Below, in pieces: positions 28,498-37,667 of a DNA stretch of 58,985 bases. Origin of the DNA: Planococcus sp. A6 (GTDB lineage Bacteria > Bacillota > Bacilli > Bacillales_A > Planococcaceae). A program made the position numbers and the translations under genes. The notes below the pieces were generated by a model. That model had not been told where the DNA came from, ran no database searches, and worked only from the letters and a program-made list of their open reading frames with translations. The stretch is from positions 1 to 58,985 of the forward strand of contig NZ_JAPEHT010000003.1 in assembly GCF_028823615.1 (NCBI RefSeq). Direction: 5' to 3'. Every line of letters begins with the position of its first letter. Position 1 is the first letter of the stretch.

Positions 28498-30540
28498 TTG
28501 CAAAAAGTGATCATTATTGGCGGAGGGATTGGCGGGTCCGCGATATTAAAGTTGCTCGTCGAATCTGGATGGTTTCACGTCGAAGGTGTCGCAGATATTC
28601 ACGAGGATGCACCAGCGTTAAAACAAGCTGAAAAATTCCACATTGCCACCGGCACCGATTATCGCGAGTTGCCGAAAACGGTCGACATCGTCTTTAATGT
28701 AACCGGCGACGACGACTTGACGCAGCGGCTGCGCCGCTATTATCCCCCTCGGACCGTCATTATTCCAGGCAGCGTCGCGAACATCTTTGTCCGCCTGATG
28801 GATGAAAAAGAGCATTACATCAATCGACTGAGCAACGAGAGCCATAAAGGATCGATCATTTTTAATTCAATCGATGAAGGTATGGTCGGCATTGATCTGG
28901 ATAACCACATCAATTTCATCAACCGCAGTGCCGCACGCATGCTTTCGGTCAAGCAGGATGAAGCCATCGGGCGCCATATCCACGAATTGATTTCGATGAG
29001 CGAATTACCGAGGATCATCGAGACGGGCAGGACGGAATTGAATCGGGAGCTTGAACTGAAAGACGGATCGAAAATCGTCACGAGCCGTTTCCCGATGATC
29101 GATGAAACCGGCGAATTAATCGGTGCCTTCGCGGTGTTCAAGGACATCACGGAAGTGGTTTCGCTTGCTGAGGAAATTACCGACTTGAAAGAAATCCAGA
29201 CAATGCTGCAAGCAATCATCCAATCCAGCGACGATGCCATTTCGGTGGTGGACGAAAAAGGCAATGGCCTGCTTGTCAATCCGGCCTATACAAGAATCAC
29301 GGGTCTTGAGATGGAGCAAGTGATCGGCCGCCCAGCATCTGCAGACATTTCGGAAGGCGAAAGCATGCACTTTAAAGCCTTGCAAACCCGAAAGCCCGTG
29401 CGTGGCGTTAATTTGAAAGTCGGCCCGGCCAAGCGGGAAGTCATCGTCAATGTGGCACCGATTATCGTCGACAATCAGCTGAAGGGGAGTGTCGGGGTCA
29501 TCCATGACACGACAGAAATTCGCTCTCTCATGAAAGAGCTGGACCGGGCGAGAAGCATCATCCGGACGCTTGAGTCGAAATATACATTCGACGACATCAT
29601 CGGCTTATCCCCTGAAATGCAATTATCGCTGCAGCAAGCGAAACTAGCTGCACAGACGCTTGTGACGGTGCTGCTGCGCGGGGAGTCTGGAACGGGCAAA
29701 GAATTATTCGCCCATGCGATCCACAGCGCCAGCGAGCGCCAATTCAATAAATTTGTCCGCGTCAATTGCGCTGCGGTGTCGAGTGAGCAGCTCGATGCCG
29801 AACTGTTCGGCTACGAAGAAGGTGCGACGATTGAACACCGGACGGGAGCGAAGCGAGGATTATTGGAAGAGGCGAACAACGGCAGCATCTTTCTCGATGA
29901 GATCGGGGAGTTGTCACCGCAGATCCAAAGCAAATTGCTCCGTGTATTGCAAGAACACGAAACGATGCGGATTGGCGGGACCAAGCCGATCCCGGTCAAT
30001 GTCCGTGTCATCGCTTCGACCAATGCCAATATGGAAAAAGCGCTGCTTGACGGGACCTTCCGTGAAGATTTGTATTACCGGCTGAACCGCATGCCGATCT
30101 TGATTCCTCCGCTTCGTAGCAGGAAACAGGATATTCCGCGCATCGTCGACCGGCTGCTGTTGAAGCTTAACCAGGAATACGGGCGCAACGTCGAAAATGT
30201 TTCGGAGAAAGCTTTGCAATTTTTGAAAATGTACGATTGGCCAGGCAATGTGAGGGAACTGGAAAACATTTTGAGCCGCTCGATGATCTTTATGCAAATG
30301 AACGACAAAACGATGACAGATGAGCATATCCCCCTGAATATGCTGAAGGCAAAAGAAGCGAAGAACGAAGTGATTATTCCGGCATCTGCGCCATTGCAAG
30401 AACAGTTGGAAACGGTTGAACGCGGCATCCTTCATCGTGCACTCGAAGAGGCAAAAGGGAACAAATCAAAAACCGCCAAGCAGCTTCAGATTTCCTTGCG
30501 CACTTTATACTATAAATTGGAAAAATTCGGACTACTATAA
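28498..30540 (+). CDS. bkdR: BkdR-like AAA+ transcriptional regulator with degenerate GAFTGA loop
   Basis: A 680-aa regulator in the position of bkdR/yqiR, the activator of branched-chain keto acid genes. Order of parts: Rossmann-like N-terminal domain (IIIGGGIGGSAILKLL, 1-110), two PAS domains (about 115-230 and 235-345), an AAA+ domain with GESGTGKE, FLDEIGELS and FREDLYYRLNRMP, and a C-terminal Fis-type helix-turn-helix (NKSKTAKQLQISLRTLYYKL). The GAFTGA loop that contacts sigma-54 reads GATIEH at the same length, so classical activation is doubtful. The start is TTG after AGAAAGG. A TTTGCAA array follows immediately. Confidence 0.85.
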   Translation: MQKVIIIGGGIGGSAILKLLVESGWFHVEGVADIHEDAPALKQAEKFHIATGTDYRELPKTVDIVFNVTGDDDLTQRLRRYYPPRTVIIPGSVANIFVRLMDEKEHYINRLSNESHKGSIIFNSIDEGMVGIDLDNHINFINRSAARMLSVKQDEAIGRHIHELISMSELPRIIETGRTELNRELELKDGSKIVTSRFPMIDETGELIGAFAVFKDITEVVSLAEEITDLKEIQTMLQAIIQSSDDAISVVDEKGNGLLVNPAYTRITGLEMEQVIGRPASADISEGESMHFKALQTRKPVRGVNLKVGPAKREVIVNVAPIIVDNQLKGSVGVIHDTTEIRSLMKELDRARSIIRTLESKYTFDDIIGLSPEMQLSLQQAKLAAQTLVTVLLRGESGTGKELFAHAIHSASERQFNKFVRVNCAAVSSEQLDAELFGYEEGATIEHRTGAKRGLLEEANNGSIFLDEIGELSPQIQSKLLRVLQEHETMRIGGTKPIPVNVRVIASTNANMEKALLDGTFREDLYYRLNRMPILIPPLRSRKQDIPRIVDRLLLKLNQEYGRNVENVSEKALQFLKMYDWPGNVRELENILSRSMIFMQMNDKTMTDEHIPLNMLKAKEAKNEVIIPASAPLQEQLETVERGILHRALEEAKGNKSKTAKQLQISLRTLYYKLEKFGLL

Positions 30541-30543
30541 GGT

Positions 30544-30602
30544 TTTGCAACTCTTTGCAAGGTTTTGCAAGAATTTGCAAAGAGAACTGCCGTATTTTGC
30601 AA
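30544..30602 (+). repeat. Phased TTTGCAA array upstream of ptb
   Basis: TTTGCAA occurs at 30544, 30554, 30564 and 30574, exactly 10 bp apart, and again at 30596, 22 bp further. The core TTGCAA is its own reverse complement. The array begins four bases after the bkdR stop and lies 70-130 bp before ptb. No sigma-54 -24/-12 pair with correct GG/GC spacing could be placed. It is a likely operator; the last copy might serve as a -35 to TATATC at 30622. Confidence 0.7.
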
Positions 30603-30671
30603 ATAAAACGCTTACATCCCTTATATCTCAAGCTTTCTTCTGTTTTAATTAAAAAGAATGAGGTGATAGAT

Positions 30672-31580
30672 ATGACCACTTTGCAGAACATCGTCGATGA
30701 AATCGACTTGCAGGACGAGCATGCAGTCGCAGTTGCAGCAGCAGCTGACCACGCAGTAATGGAAGCCATTTCATTAGCGCTCGACCAAAACCTCGCAAGC
30801 TTTCATCTATACGATGACGAAGCAACATTGAAGCAATTAATCGCAGCTGATTTCCCGCATTTGAAAGGGCATCCAAAACTGGCGCTCCATCATGTGAATG
30901 GCCCTCAGCAAGCGGCTAAAGAAGCGGTAAGGGCTGTCTTCATGAATGACGCCAGCGTCTTGATGAAAGGGCATATTCCGACCGCTACTTTGATGAAAGC
31001 GGCACTTAACGCGGATTACGGCCTTCGCACAGGCTCGGTACTGTCCCACGTGGCGGCTTTTGAAGTCGAAGGCTATGACCGGCTCATTTTCGTCACCGAC
31101 GCCGGCATGAACCTCGAACCGTCGCTTCAGGAAAAAGCCCAGATTATCCGCAATGCCGTCCAGGTGGCGCGGGCAACTGGTGTCGAATTGCCGATCGTGG
31201 CGGCGCTGGCGGCGGTAGAAATCGTCAATCCTGCAATGCAGGCGACCTTGGATGCTGCAGCACTGACCGCCATGAACAAGCGCGGGCAGATCACCGATTG
31301 CATCGTTGACGGGCCACTCGCCTTGGACAATGCAATCTCCGTCGAAGCGGCAAAGCATAAACGCATTGAAGGGGATACGGCAGGGCACGCAGACATTTTG
31401 CTAGTGCCGAATATCGAAGCCGGCAACATCCTCTATAAATCGCTCGTCTATTTTTCCAAAGCCAAAGTCGGTGGCATTATCGCGGGTGCTAAAGCACCGA
31501 TCGTGTTGACATCGCGCGCCGACAGTTCAGAAAGTAAATTATTTTCCCTCGCTCTAGCCTTGCGCTCAGCGACTTTATAA
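30672..31580 (+). CDS. ptb: Phosphate butyryltransferase-like enzyme
   Basis: A 302-aa phosphotransacylase-family protein that exchanges CoA of butyryl- or branched acyl-CoA for phosphate. Its place before bcd and buk fits Ptb, and the C-terminal ADILLVPNIEAGNILYKSLVY segment (in parts ADILLVPN, EAGN) and PIVLTSRADS are typical. ATG 30672 follows GAGGTGATA; the longer frame upstream runs through the TTTGCAA array and is rejected. First structural gene of the bkd operon. Confidence 0.9.
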   Translation: MTTLQNIVDEIDLQDEHAVAVAAAADHAVMEAISLALDQNLASFHLYDDEATLKQLIAADFPHLKGHPKLALHHVNGPQQAAKEAVRAVFMNDASVLMKGHIPTATLMKAALNADYGLRTGSVLSHVAAFEVEGYDRLIFVTDAGMNLEPSLQEKAQIIRNAVQVARATGVELPIVAALAAVEIVNPAMQATLDAAALTAMNKRGQITDCIVDGPLALDNAISVEAAKHKRIEGDTAGHADILLVPNIEAGNILYKSLVYFSKAKVGGIIAGAKAPIVLTSRADSSESKLFSLALALRSATL

Positions 31581-31675
31581 AAAGCAGCATGTATCCAAGG
31601 GGAACCTTGCTAATTGACTGCTACTAACCGAATCTATAAAAACTATAAAGCTTACACTATTAGGAGGAATTTACT

Positions 31676-32776
31676 ATGGAAATTTTCAAAAAGATGGAAG
31701 AACACGATTACGAGCAATTGGTATTTTGCCAAGATAAAAACTCTGGACTTAAAGCCATCATCTGTATCCATGATACAACGCTTGGGCCAGCACTTGGCGG
31801 CACGCGCATGTGGAACTACGAAACAGAAGAAGAAGCGATTGAAGACGCGATTCGCCTTGGCCGCGGCATGACATACAAAAACGCTGCAGCCGGACTCAAC
31901 CTTGGCGGCGGCAAAACCGTTATCATCGGCGACCCATTGAAAGACAAAAACGAAGAAATGTTCCGCGCTTTTGGCCGTTTCATCCAAGGGTTGAACGGAC
32001 GTTACATCACAGCTGAAGATGTTGGAACGACTGTTGCTGACATGGACATGATCCATGAAGAAACAGATTTCGTCACAGGTATCTCACCGGCATTCGGTTC
32101 ATCAGGCAACCCATCCCCAGTGACTGCTTACGGCGCATACATCGGCATGAAAGCGGCCGCTATGGAAGCTTACGGCGACGATTCACTAGAAGGCAAAACA
32201 ATAGCAGTACAAGGCGTCGGAAACGTTGCTTACCCGCTATGCGAATACTTGCACAAAGAAGGCGCGAAATTAATTGTCACTGACATCAACAAAGAAGCGG
32301 TTCAACGTGCTGTTGAAGCATTCGGAGCTACGGCTGTCGAGCCAAACGAAATCTATTCGGTAGAGGCGGATATCTTCGCCCCTTGTGCTATGGGTGCCAT
32401 CATCAACGATGAGACGATTCCACAATTGAAAGTGAAAGTGGTCGCAGGATCTGCCAATAACCAATTGAAAGAACAGCGTCACGGCGATGAGCTCGAAGCA
32501 CGCGGCATCGTTTATGCACCAGACTTCGTTATCAACTCAGGCGGCGTCATCAACGTAGCGGATGAGCTTTACGGCTACAACAACGAACGTGCGATGAAAC
32601 GCGTCGAAACGATCTACGACAGCATTACACGCATTTTTGAAATTGCCAAACGTGACGGAATTCCAAGCTATATTGCAGCTGATCGTATGGCGGAAGAGCG
32701 TATTGAGCGCGTACGCAACTCAAGAAGCCAATTCTTGCGCAACGGCCACGGCCATGACATTTTAAGCAGACGCTAA
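31676..32776 (+). CDS. bcd: Leucine/branched-chain amino acid dehydrogenase
   Basis: A 366-aa NAD-dependent enzyme that oxidatively deaminates leucine, isoleucine and valine. Motifs: [10 protein letters not shown], the catalytic-lysine region [20 protein letters not shown] in parts (YKNAAAG, GGGKTV), [11 protein letters not shown], the Rossmann [13 protein letters not shown] and ANNQLKE. AGGAGGAAT precedes the ATG. It supplies keto acids to the Bkd complex encoded downstream. Confidence 0.96.
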   Translation: MEIFKKMEEHDYEQLVFCQDKNSGLKAIICIHDTTLGPALGGTRMWNYETEEEAIEDAIRLGRGMTYKNAAAGLNLGGGKTVIIGDPLKDKNEEMFRAFGRFIQGLNGRYITAEDVGTTVADMDMIHEETDFVTGISPAFGSSGNPSPVTAYGAYIGMKAAAMEAYGDDSLEGKTIAVQGVGNVAYPLCEYLHKEGAKLIVTDINKEAVQRAVEAFGATAVEPNEIYSVEADIFAPCAMGAIINDETIPQLKVKVVAGSANNQLKEQRHGDELEARGIVYAPDFVINSGGVINVADELYGYNNERAMKRVETIYDSITRIFEIAKRDGIPSYIAADRMAEERIERVRNSRSQFLRNGHGHDILSRR

Positions 32777-32804
32777 GATTGAAGGAAGAAACGGAGGAAT
32801 CGAT

Positions 32805-33890
32805 GTGCAAAAACAGCTGAATCGAATTCTGGTCATTAACCCCGGCTCAACTTCGACAAAGATCGGCGTTTTTGACAACGATGTCCAGATCCTTGAAAAG
32901 ACTATCCGCCACTCGACAGAAGAGCTGGCGGATTTCCCTGCCATTATTGACCAGTTTCAATTTCGAAAACAAACTATATTAGAAGCGCTTGATGAGGAAG
33001 GCATGAATGTCTCGAAACTTTCGGCGGTATGCGGAAGAGGCGGATTGCTGCGCCCGATCGAAGGCGGTACCTACGTTGTCAACGAAGCGATGCTAGAAGA
33101 CTTGCGTGAAGGCTATTCTGGCCAACACGCTTCCAATCTCGGCGGCATTATCGCTCATGAAATTGCCGAAGGGCTCAACATCCCGGCATTTATCGTCGAT
33201 CCTGTCGTTGTCGATGAATTGTCGCCAATCGCACGCATTTCCGGCTTTTCATTGATTGAACGAAAATCGATTTTTCATGCCTTGAACCAAAAGGCAGTTG
33301 CAAGACGCTACGCCAAAGAAACAGGGCGTGCTTATAAAGACTTGCGCCTTATCGTTACACATATGGGCGGCGGCATCACGGTCGGGGTTCATGAAGATGG
33401 CAAAGTTGTCGACGTTAATAACGGCTTGCATGGCGACGGCCCTTTCAGCCCCGAGCGGGCAGGAACCGTTCCAGCGGGCGATTTGGTCGAATTGTGTTTT
33501 TCCGGGCAATATTACCGCCACGAAATCATGAAAAAACTAGTCGGGCAAGGCGGATTAGTTGGCTATCTTGGCACGAATGATGCCGTGACGGTCGAAAAAC
33601 GCATCCAAAAAGGCGATAAAGAAGCAGCGTTGGTTTACGATGCGATGGCTTATCAAGTCGCGCGGGAAATCGGTTCTGCAAGCGCCGTGTTAAAAGGGCA
33701 AGTCGATGCCATCATCTTAACGGGTGGCCTCGCTTATGGAAAAGACTTCGTTAAAGCGATTTCAGACCGGATTTCCTGGATCGCCGATGTCGTGGTCCAT
33801 CCTGGAGAAAATGAACTGCAAGCGCTCGCAGAAGGCGCTAGCCGGGTTCTCGACGGCGAAGAACAAGCGCGAATCTATCCAAACGGTTAA
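32805..33890 (+). CDS. buk: Butyrate (branched-chain fatty acid) kinase
   Basis: A 361-aa acetokinase-family enzyme that makes ATP and a free acid from butyryl or branched acyl phosphate, completing the Ptb step. [15 protein letters not shown] at the N terminus, [24 protein letters not shown] in parts and the GLAYGKDFV segment are typical. The start is GTG after GGAGGAATCGAT; an ATG two bases upstream is out of frame. lpdA follows after 22 bp. Confidence 0.95.
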   Translation: MQKQLNRILVINPGSTSTKIGVFDNDVQILEKTIRHSTEELADFPAIIDQFQFRKQTILEALDEEGMNVSKLSAVCGRGGLLRPIEGGTYVVNEAMLEDLREGYSGQHASNLGGIIAHEIAEGLNIPAFIVDPVVVDELSPIARISGFSLIERKSIFHALNQKAVARRYAKETGRAYKDLRLIVTHMGGGITVGVHEDGKVVDVNNGLHGDGPFSPERAGTVPAGDLVELCFSGQYYRHEIMKKLVGQGGLVGYLGTNDAVTVEKRIQKGDKEAALVYDAMAYQVAREIGSASAVLKGQVDAIILTGGLAYGKDFVKAISDRISWIADVVVHPGENELQALAEGASRVLDGEEQARIYPNG

Positions 33891-33912
33891 CATTCCAAAG
33901 GAGGAATACCCA

Positions 33913-35340
33913 ATGGCTCAAAATTACGATGTCGTCATTCTAGGCGGCGGTACGGGCGGCTATGTAGCGGCAATCCGCTCAGCCCAGCTCGGCCTCAAAA
34001 CTGCGATTGTCGAAAAGGGCAAACTGGGCGGTACATGCCTGCACCAAGGCTGCATCCCGAGTAAAGCATTGCTCCGCAGTGCAGAAGTATATGCAACGAC
34101 AAAAAACCATGCTGCCGATTTTGGCGTCAATACCGGTGAAGTATCGCTCGATTTCTCACGTGTGCAACAGCGCAAACAAGGAATCGTCGACCAGCTTCAT
34201 GCAGGTGTACAAGGCTTGATGAAAAAAGGCAAAATCGATGTGTACGAAGGCATCGGCCGCATTCTCGGCCCATCGATCTTCTCGCCAAACCCAGGGACCA
34301 TTTCAGTTGAAATGAACAACGGGGAAGAAAACGAAATGCTTATCCCGAATAATGTCATCATCGCGACCGGTTCACGCCCGCGGACATTACCGGGACTTGA
34401 TATCGATGGAGAGTTGGTCATGAGTTCTGAAGAAGCACTCGCGATGGCCGAACTGCCAAAATCCATTTTGATCGTCGGAGGTGGCGTCATCGGAATCGAA
34501 TGGGCTTCAATGCTTAACGATTTCGGCGTCGAAGTGACGGTTCTCGAATACGCAGACCGTATCGTGCCGACTGAAGACAAAGACATTTCTAAAGAAATGC
34601 AGAAGTTATTGAAGAAAAAAGGCGTAAAATTCGCAACTAGCGCGAAAGTCTTGCCGGAAACCGTTGAAAAAGGCGAAGGCCAAGTGTCGATCCAAGCAGA
34701 AATCAACGGCAGCAACGAAACATTCAGTGCTGAAAAAATGCTCGTGTCGGTCGGGCGCCAAGCCAATGTCGAAAATATCGGGATTGAAAATACGGATATT
34801 CTCGTCGAAAAAGGCTTTATCCAAGTGAAGAACACGTTCCAGACGAAAGAATCCCATATTTACGCAATCGGTGATGTCATTGGCGGCATGCAACTTGCTC
34901 ACGTGGCTTCTCACGAAGGCATTACTGCGGTTGAGCATATTAAAGGCAATGCGCCACATGCCATCAACTACGACCTTGTGTCACGCTGCATCTATTCGAA
35001 TCCCGAAGCGGCAAGTGTGGGTATTACGGAAGACCAAGCAAAAGAGCAAGGCTACGATGTGAAAACCGGAAAATTCTCATTCAAGGCGATCGGCAAAGCG
35101 CTGGTCTACGGAGAGTCGGATGGTTTCGTGAAAATCATTGCAGACAAAGAAACAAACGATATCCTTGGCGTCCATATGATCGGGCCGCATGTAACGGACA
35201 TGATCTCAGAAGCCGGACTTGCCATGGTACTTGACGCAACGCCTTGGGAAATTGCAGAGACAATCCACCCGCACCCGACGCTTTCAGAAGTCATGGGCGA
35301 AGCGGCACTAGCAGTAGACGGCAAAGCGATCCATAGTTAA
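33913..35340 (+). CDS. lpdA: Dihydrolipoamide dehydrogenase (E3) of the branched-chain keto acid complex
   Basis: A 475-aa flavoprotein that reoxidises the lipoyl arm of the E2 with NAD. FAD-binding GGGTGGYVAAIRSAQLG, the redox disulfide GGTCLHQGCIP, NAD-binding GGGVIGIEWASML, YAIGDV and the C-terminal catalytic HPHPTLSE are all present. The start at 33913 follows AAAGGAGGAAT; the longer frame begins within buk. An lpdA inside a bkd operon is the usual Bacillus arrangement. Confidence 0.96.
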   Translation: MAQNYDVVILGGGTGGYVAAIRSAQLGLKTAIVEKGKLGGTCLHQGCIPSKALLRSAEVYATTKNHAADFGVNTGEVSLDFSRVQQRKQGIVDQLHAGVQGLMKKGKIDVYEGIGRILGPSIFSPNPGTISVEMNNGEENEMLIPNNVIIATGSRPRTLPGLDIDGELVMSSEEALAMAELPKSILIVGGGVIGIEWASMLNDFGVEVTVLEYADRIVPTEDKDISKEMQKLLKKKGVKFATSAKVLPETVEKGEGQVSIQAEINGSNETFSAEKMLVSVGRQANVENIGIENTDILVEKGFIQVKNTFQTKESHIYAIGDVIGGMQLAHVASHEGITAVEHIKGNAPHAINYDLVSRCIYSNPEAASVGITEDQAKEQGYDVKTGKFSFKAIGKALVYGESDGFVKIIADKETNDILGVHMIGPHVTDMISEAGLAMVLDATPWEIAETIHPHPTLSEVMGEAALAVDGKAIHS

Positions 35341-35353
35341 AGGAGGAAATTCA

Positions 35354-36325
35354 ATGGCTACGAAACACGAAGAAGTAGGTTTGACGAACGAAGATGTCTT
35401 GAAAATATATGAAACGATGTTGACGGCACGCCGCGTTGATGAGCGCATGTGGCTCCTGAACCGTGCAGGGAAAATTCCTTTCGTCATTTCTTGCCAAGGG
35501 CAGGAAGCAGCGCAGGTCGGAGCGGCTTACGCACTCGACAATACGAAAGATTATGTCGCACCGTATTACCGCGACCTCGGAGTGGTCCTTCATTTCGGCA
35601 TGACGCCGAAAGATCTGATGCTATCGGCATTTGCCAAAGCAGAAGACCCAAACTCCGGCGGACGCCAGATGCCTGGGCATTTCGGGCAGAAGAAAAACCG
35701 CATCCTGACAGGTTCTTCACCTGTAACGACTCAGCTTCCGCATGCAGTAGGTGTTGCGCTTGCTGGGAAAATGAAGAAAAAGGATTTCATCACATTCAAC
35801 ACGCTTGGTGAAGGCTCTTCCAACCAAGGTGATTTCCATGAAGGCTTGAACTTTGCCGGTGTACATAAACTGCCGGTCATCACAATGGTTGAAAACAACC
35901 GCTATGCGATTTCTGTGCCGTTTGAGCGCCAAGTGGCGAGCAAAAACGTTTCGGATCGTGCAGCAAGCTATGGGATGCCGGGTGTTACAATCGATGGAAA
36001 CGACCCGATCGAGGTATATAAACACGTGAAACAAGCAGCAGACCGCGCACGCAACGGCGAGGGCCCGAGCTTGATCGAGACGGTTTCAGAACGCATGACA
36101 GCCCACTCATCTGATGATGACCACCGCCAATACCGTTCAGCGGACGAACTCGCGGCACAAAAAGAAAAAGACCCGATCTTGTTGTTTGGTGCTTATTTGA
36201 AAGAAAACAACGACCGCATCATGGCGCTCGTTAACGAAGCGACAGATTATGCAGAAAACGCAGCATATGCACCAGCAGAAAGTGCAATGAAATACGTCTA
36301 TGCAGAAGAAGGAGGAAACGAATAA
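35354..36325 (+). CDS. bkdAA: Branched-chain 2-oxoacid dehydrogenase E1 alpha
   Basis: A 323-aa ThDP-binding subunit decarboxylating branched keto acids. Landmarks: RRVDERMWLLNRAGKIPF, the phosphate-contact GQEAAQVGAAYALD, YYRDLGVVL, the ThDP motif region TLGEGSSNQGDFHEGLNFA and VENNRYAISVP. AAGGAGG precedes the ATG, 13 bp after lpdA. Its stop shares a base with the bkdAB start, which fits the alpha2beta2 E1. Confidence 0.96.
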   Translation: MATKHEEVGLTNEDVLKIYETMLTARRVDERMWLLNRAGKIPFVISCQGQEAAQVGAAYALDNTKDYVAPYYRDLGVVLHFGMTPKDLMLSAFAKAEDPNSGGRQMPGHFGQKKNRILTGSSPVTTQLPHAVGVALAGKMKKKDFITFNTLGEGSSNQGDFHEGLNFAGVHKLPVITMVENNRYAISVPFERQVASKNVSDRAASYGMPGVTIDGNDPIEVYKHVKQAADRARNGEGPSLIETVSERMTAHSSDDDHRQYRSADELAAQKEKDPILLFGAYLKENNDRIMALVNEATDYAENAAYAPAESAMKYVYAEEGGNE

Positions 36326-37308
36326 TGGCAGTTATGAGTTATATCGATGCCATCACGCTTGCCATGAAAGAAGAAATGGCGCGTGACGAAAACGTTTTCG
36401 TACTCGGGGAAGATGTCGGGAAAAAAGGCGGCGTCTTCAAAGCGACACAAGGGCTTTACGATGAATTCGGCGAAGACCGCGTAGTTGACACGCCGCTTGC
36501 TGAATCAGCTATCGCAGGCGTTGGAATCGGGGCGGCCATGTATGGCTTGCGCCCAATCGCTGAATTCCAGTTTGCGGATTTCATCATGCCGGCAGTCAAC
36601 CAGATCATTTCGGAAGCTTCGCGCATCCGTTATCGTTCTAATAACGACTGGTCTTGCCCGATCGTCTTCCGTGCTCCATTTGGCGGTGGCGTCCACGGCG
36701 CACTTTACCATTCGCAATCCGTCGAAGCGGTATTTGCCAACCAGCCTGGCTTGAAAATCGTCATCCCATCAACACCATATGACGCCAAAGGCTTGTTGAA
36801 AGCAGCGATCCGCGATGAAGATCCGGTCATGTTCTTCGAGCACAAACGCGCATATCGCCTAATCAAAGGCGAAGTGCCGGAAGATGATTACACAATCGAA
36901 ATCGGCAAAGCCGACGTCAAGCGCGAAGGCGAAGACATCACTGTCATCACCTATGGATTGGCTGTCCATTTCGCGTTGCAAGCAGCAGAACGCCTAGCTG
37001 AAGATGGCTACTCCGTCCACATCTTGGATCTGCGTACGATCTATCCATTGGATAAAGAAGGCATCATCGAAGCAGCGAAAAAGACCGGCAAAGTCCTGCT
37101 TGTCACTGAAGACAATAAAGAAGGAAGCATCATCGGCGAAGTGGCAGCAATCATCGCTGAAAACTGCCTATTCGACCTTGACGCACCGATCAAACGCCTT
37201 GCAGGACCGGACATTCCGGCAATGCCATACGCACCGACCATGGAGAAATTCTTCATGATCAACCCGGACAAAGTAGAAAAAGCCATGAGAGAACTAGCCG
37301 AGTTTTAA
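36325..37308 (+). CDS. bkdAB: Branched-chain 2-oxoacid dehydrogenase E1 beta
   Basis: A 327-aa subunit that completes the E1 active site. Landmarks: SYIDAITLAMKEEM, VLGEDVGKKGGVF, DTPLAESAIAGVGIGAA and FRAPFGGGVHGALYHSQS. It overlaps bkdAA by one base (TAATG). Instead of running straight into the E2 gene, it is followed by 359 bp of repeat sequence. Confidence 0.96.
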   Translation: MAVMSYIDAITLAMKEEMARDENVFVLGEDVGKKGGVFKATQGLYDEFGEDRVVDTPLAESAIAGVGIGAAMYGLRPIAEFQFADFIMPAVNQIISEASRIRYRSNNDWSCPIVFRAPFGGGVHGALYHSQSVEAVFANQPGLKIVIPSTPYDAKGLLKAAIRDEDPVMFFEHKRAYRLIKGEVPEDDYTIEIGKADVKREGEDITVITYGLAVHFALQAAERLAEDGYSVHILDLRTIYPLDKEGIIEAAKKTGKVLLVTEDNKEGSIIGEVAAIIAENCLFDLDAPIKRLAGPDIPAMPYAPTMEKFFMINPDKVEKAMRELAEF

Positions 37309-37620
37309 GAAGAAAAGCGGAAATGGCCGTTTAGCTTCGACAGGCATAAAGCAGGCTGGCGAAGCGGCGCTTTTTGCCGTACAGCCAGAATGATTTATGA
37401 CCCGAGAAGCTGGCCATTGCAGCTAGACAGAAGAAAAGCGGAGTTGCCCATCTAGCCCCGACAAGCGCTGGAGGTCATGTCAGCACTGGCGCTTTTTGCC
37501 AGTGCAGGCGGGACCGAAGCGACCTCGAGGGGCTGGGCAACGGAGCTGGACAGAAGAAAAGCGGAAATGGCCGTTTAGCTTCGACAGGCATAAGCCCGAG
37601 AAGCTGGCCGTTAACGCATA
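37309..37620 (+). repeat. Tandem intergenic repeats within the bkd operon
   Basis: Three units begin with AGAAGAAAAGCGGA or a close form near 37308, 37429 and 37552. Each of the first two is about 120 bp and folds as a long imperfect hairpin: in unit 2, GTTGCCC (37443-37449) pairs with GGGCAAC (37535-37541), and inside it GCACTGGC pairs with GCCAGTGC (37483-37505). Unit 3 copies unit 1 but lacks its central part. The AAAAGCGGAAG...GACAAGCGCTGGAG pattern is a mobile-looking intergenic repeat common in Bacillaceae. No protein is encoded. Confidence 0.8.
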
Positions 37621-37667
37621 AACCTTATAAATGAATTTGCATCACAGATTGAAAAGGAGGAATCCCT

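Noticed and set aside
30581-30602. Sigma-54 promoter candidate CTGCCGTATTTTGCAA before ptb
   Set aside because: The -24 GG is not present at the required 10-bp distance from the -12 GC, and the regulator lacks GAFTGA.
33724-33912. Longer lpdA start inside buk
   Set aside because: The upstream extension is out of frame with buk and unlike any flavoprotein N terminus, while 33913 has a strong ribosome site just before the GGGTGG FAD motif.
37309-37620. Small genes or a transposon remnant in the bkdAB-bkdB gap
   Set aside because: No frame has a start with a ribosome site, and no transposase-like motif is present; the sequence is explained by repeated hairpin units.
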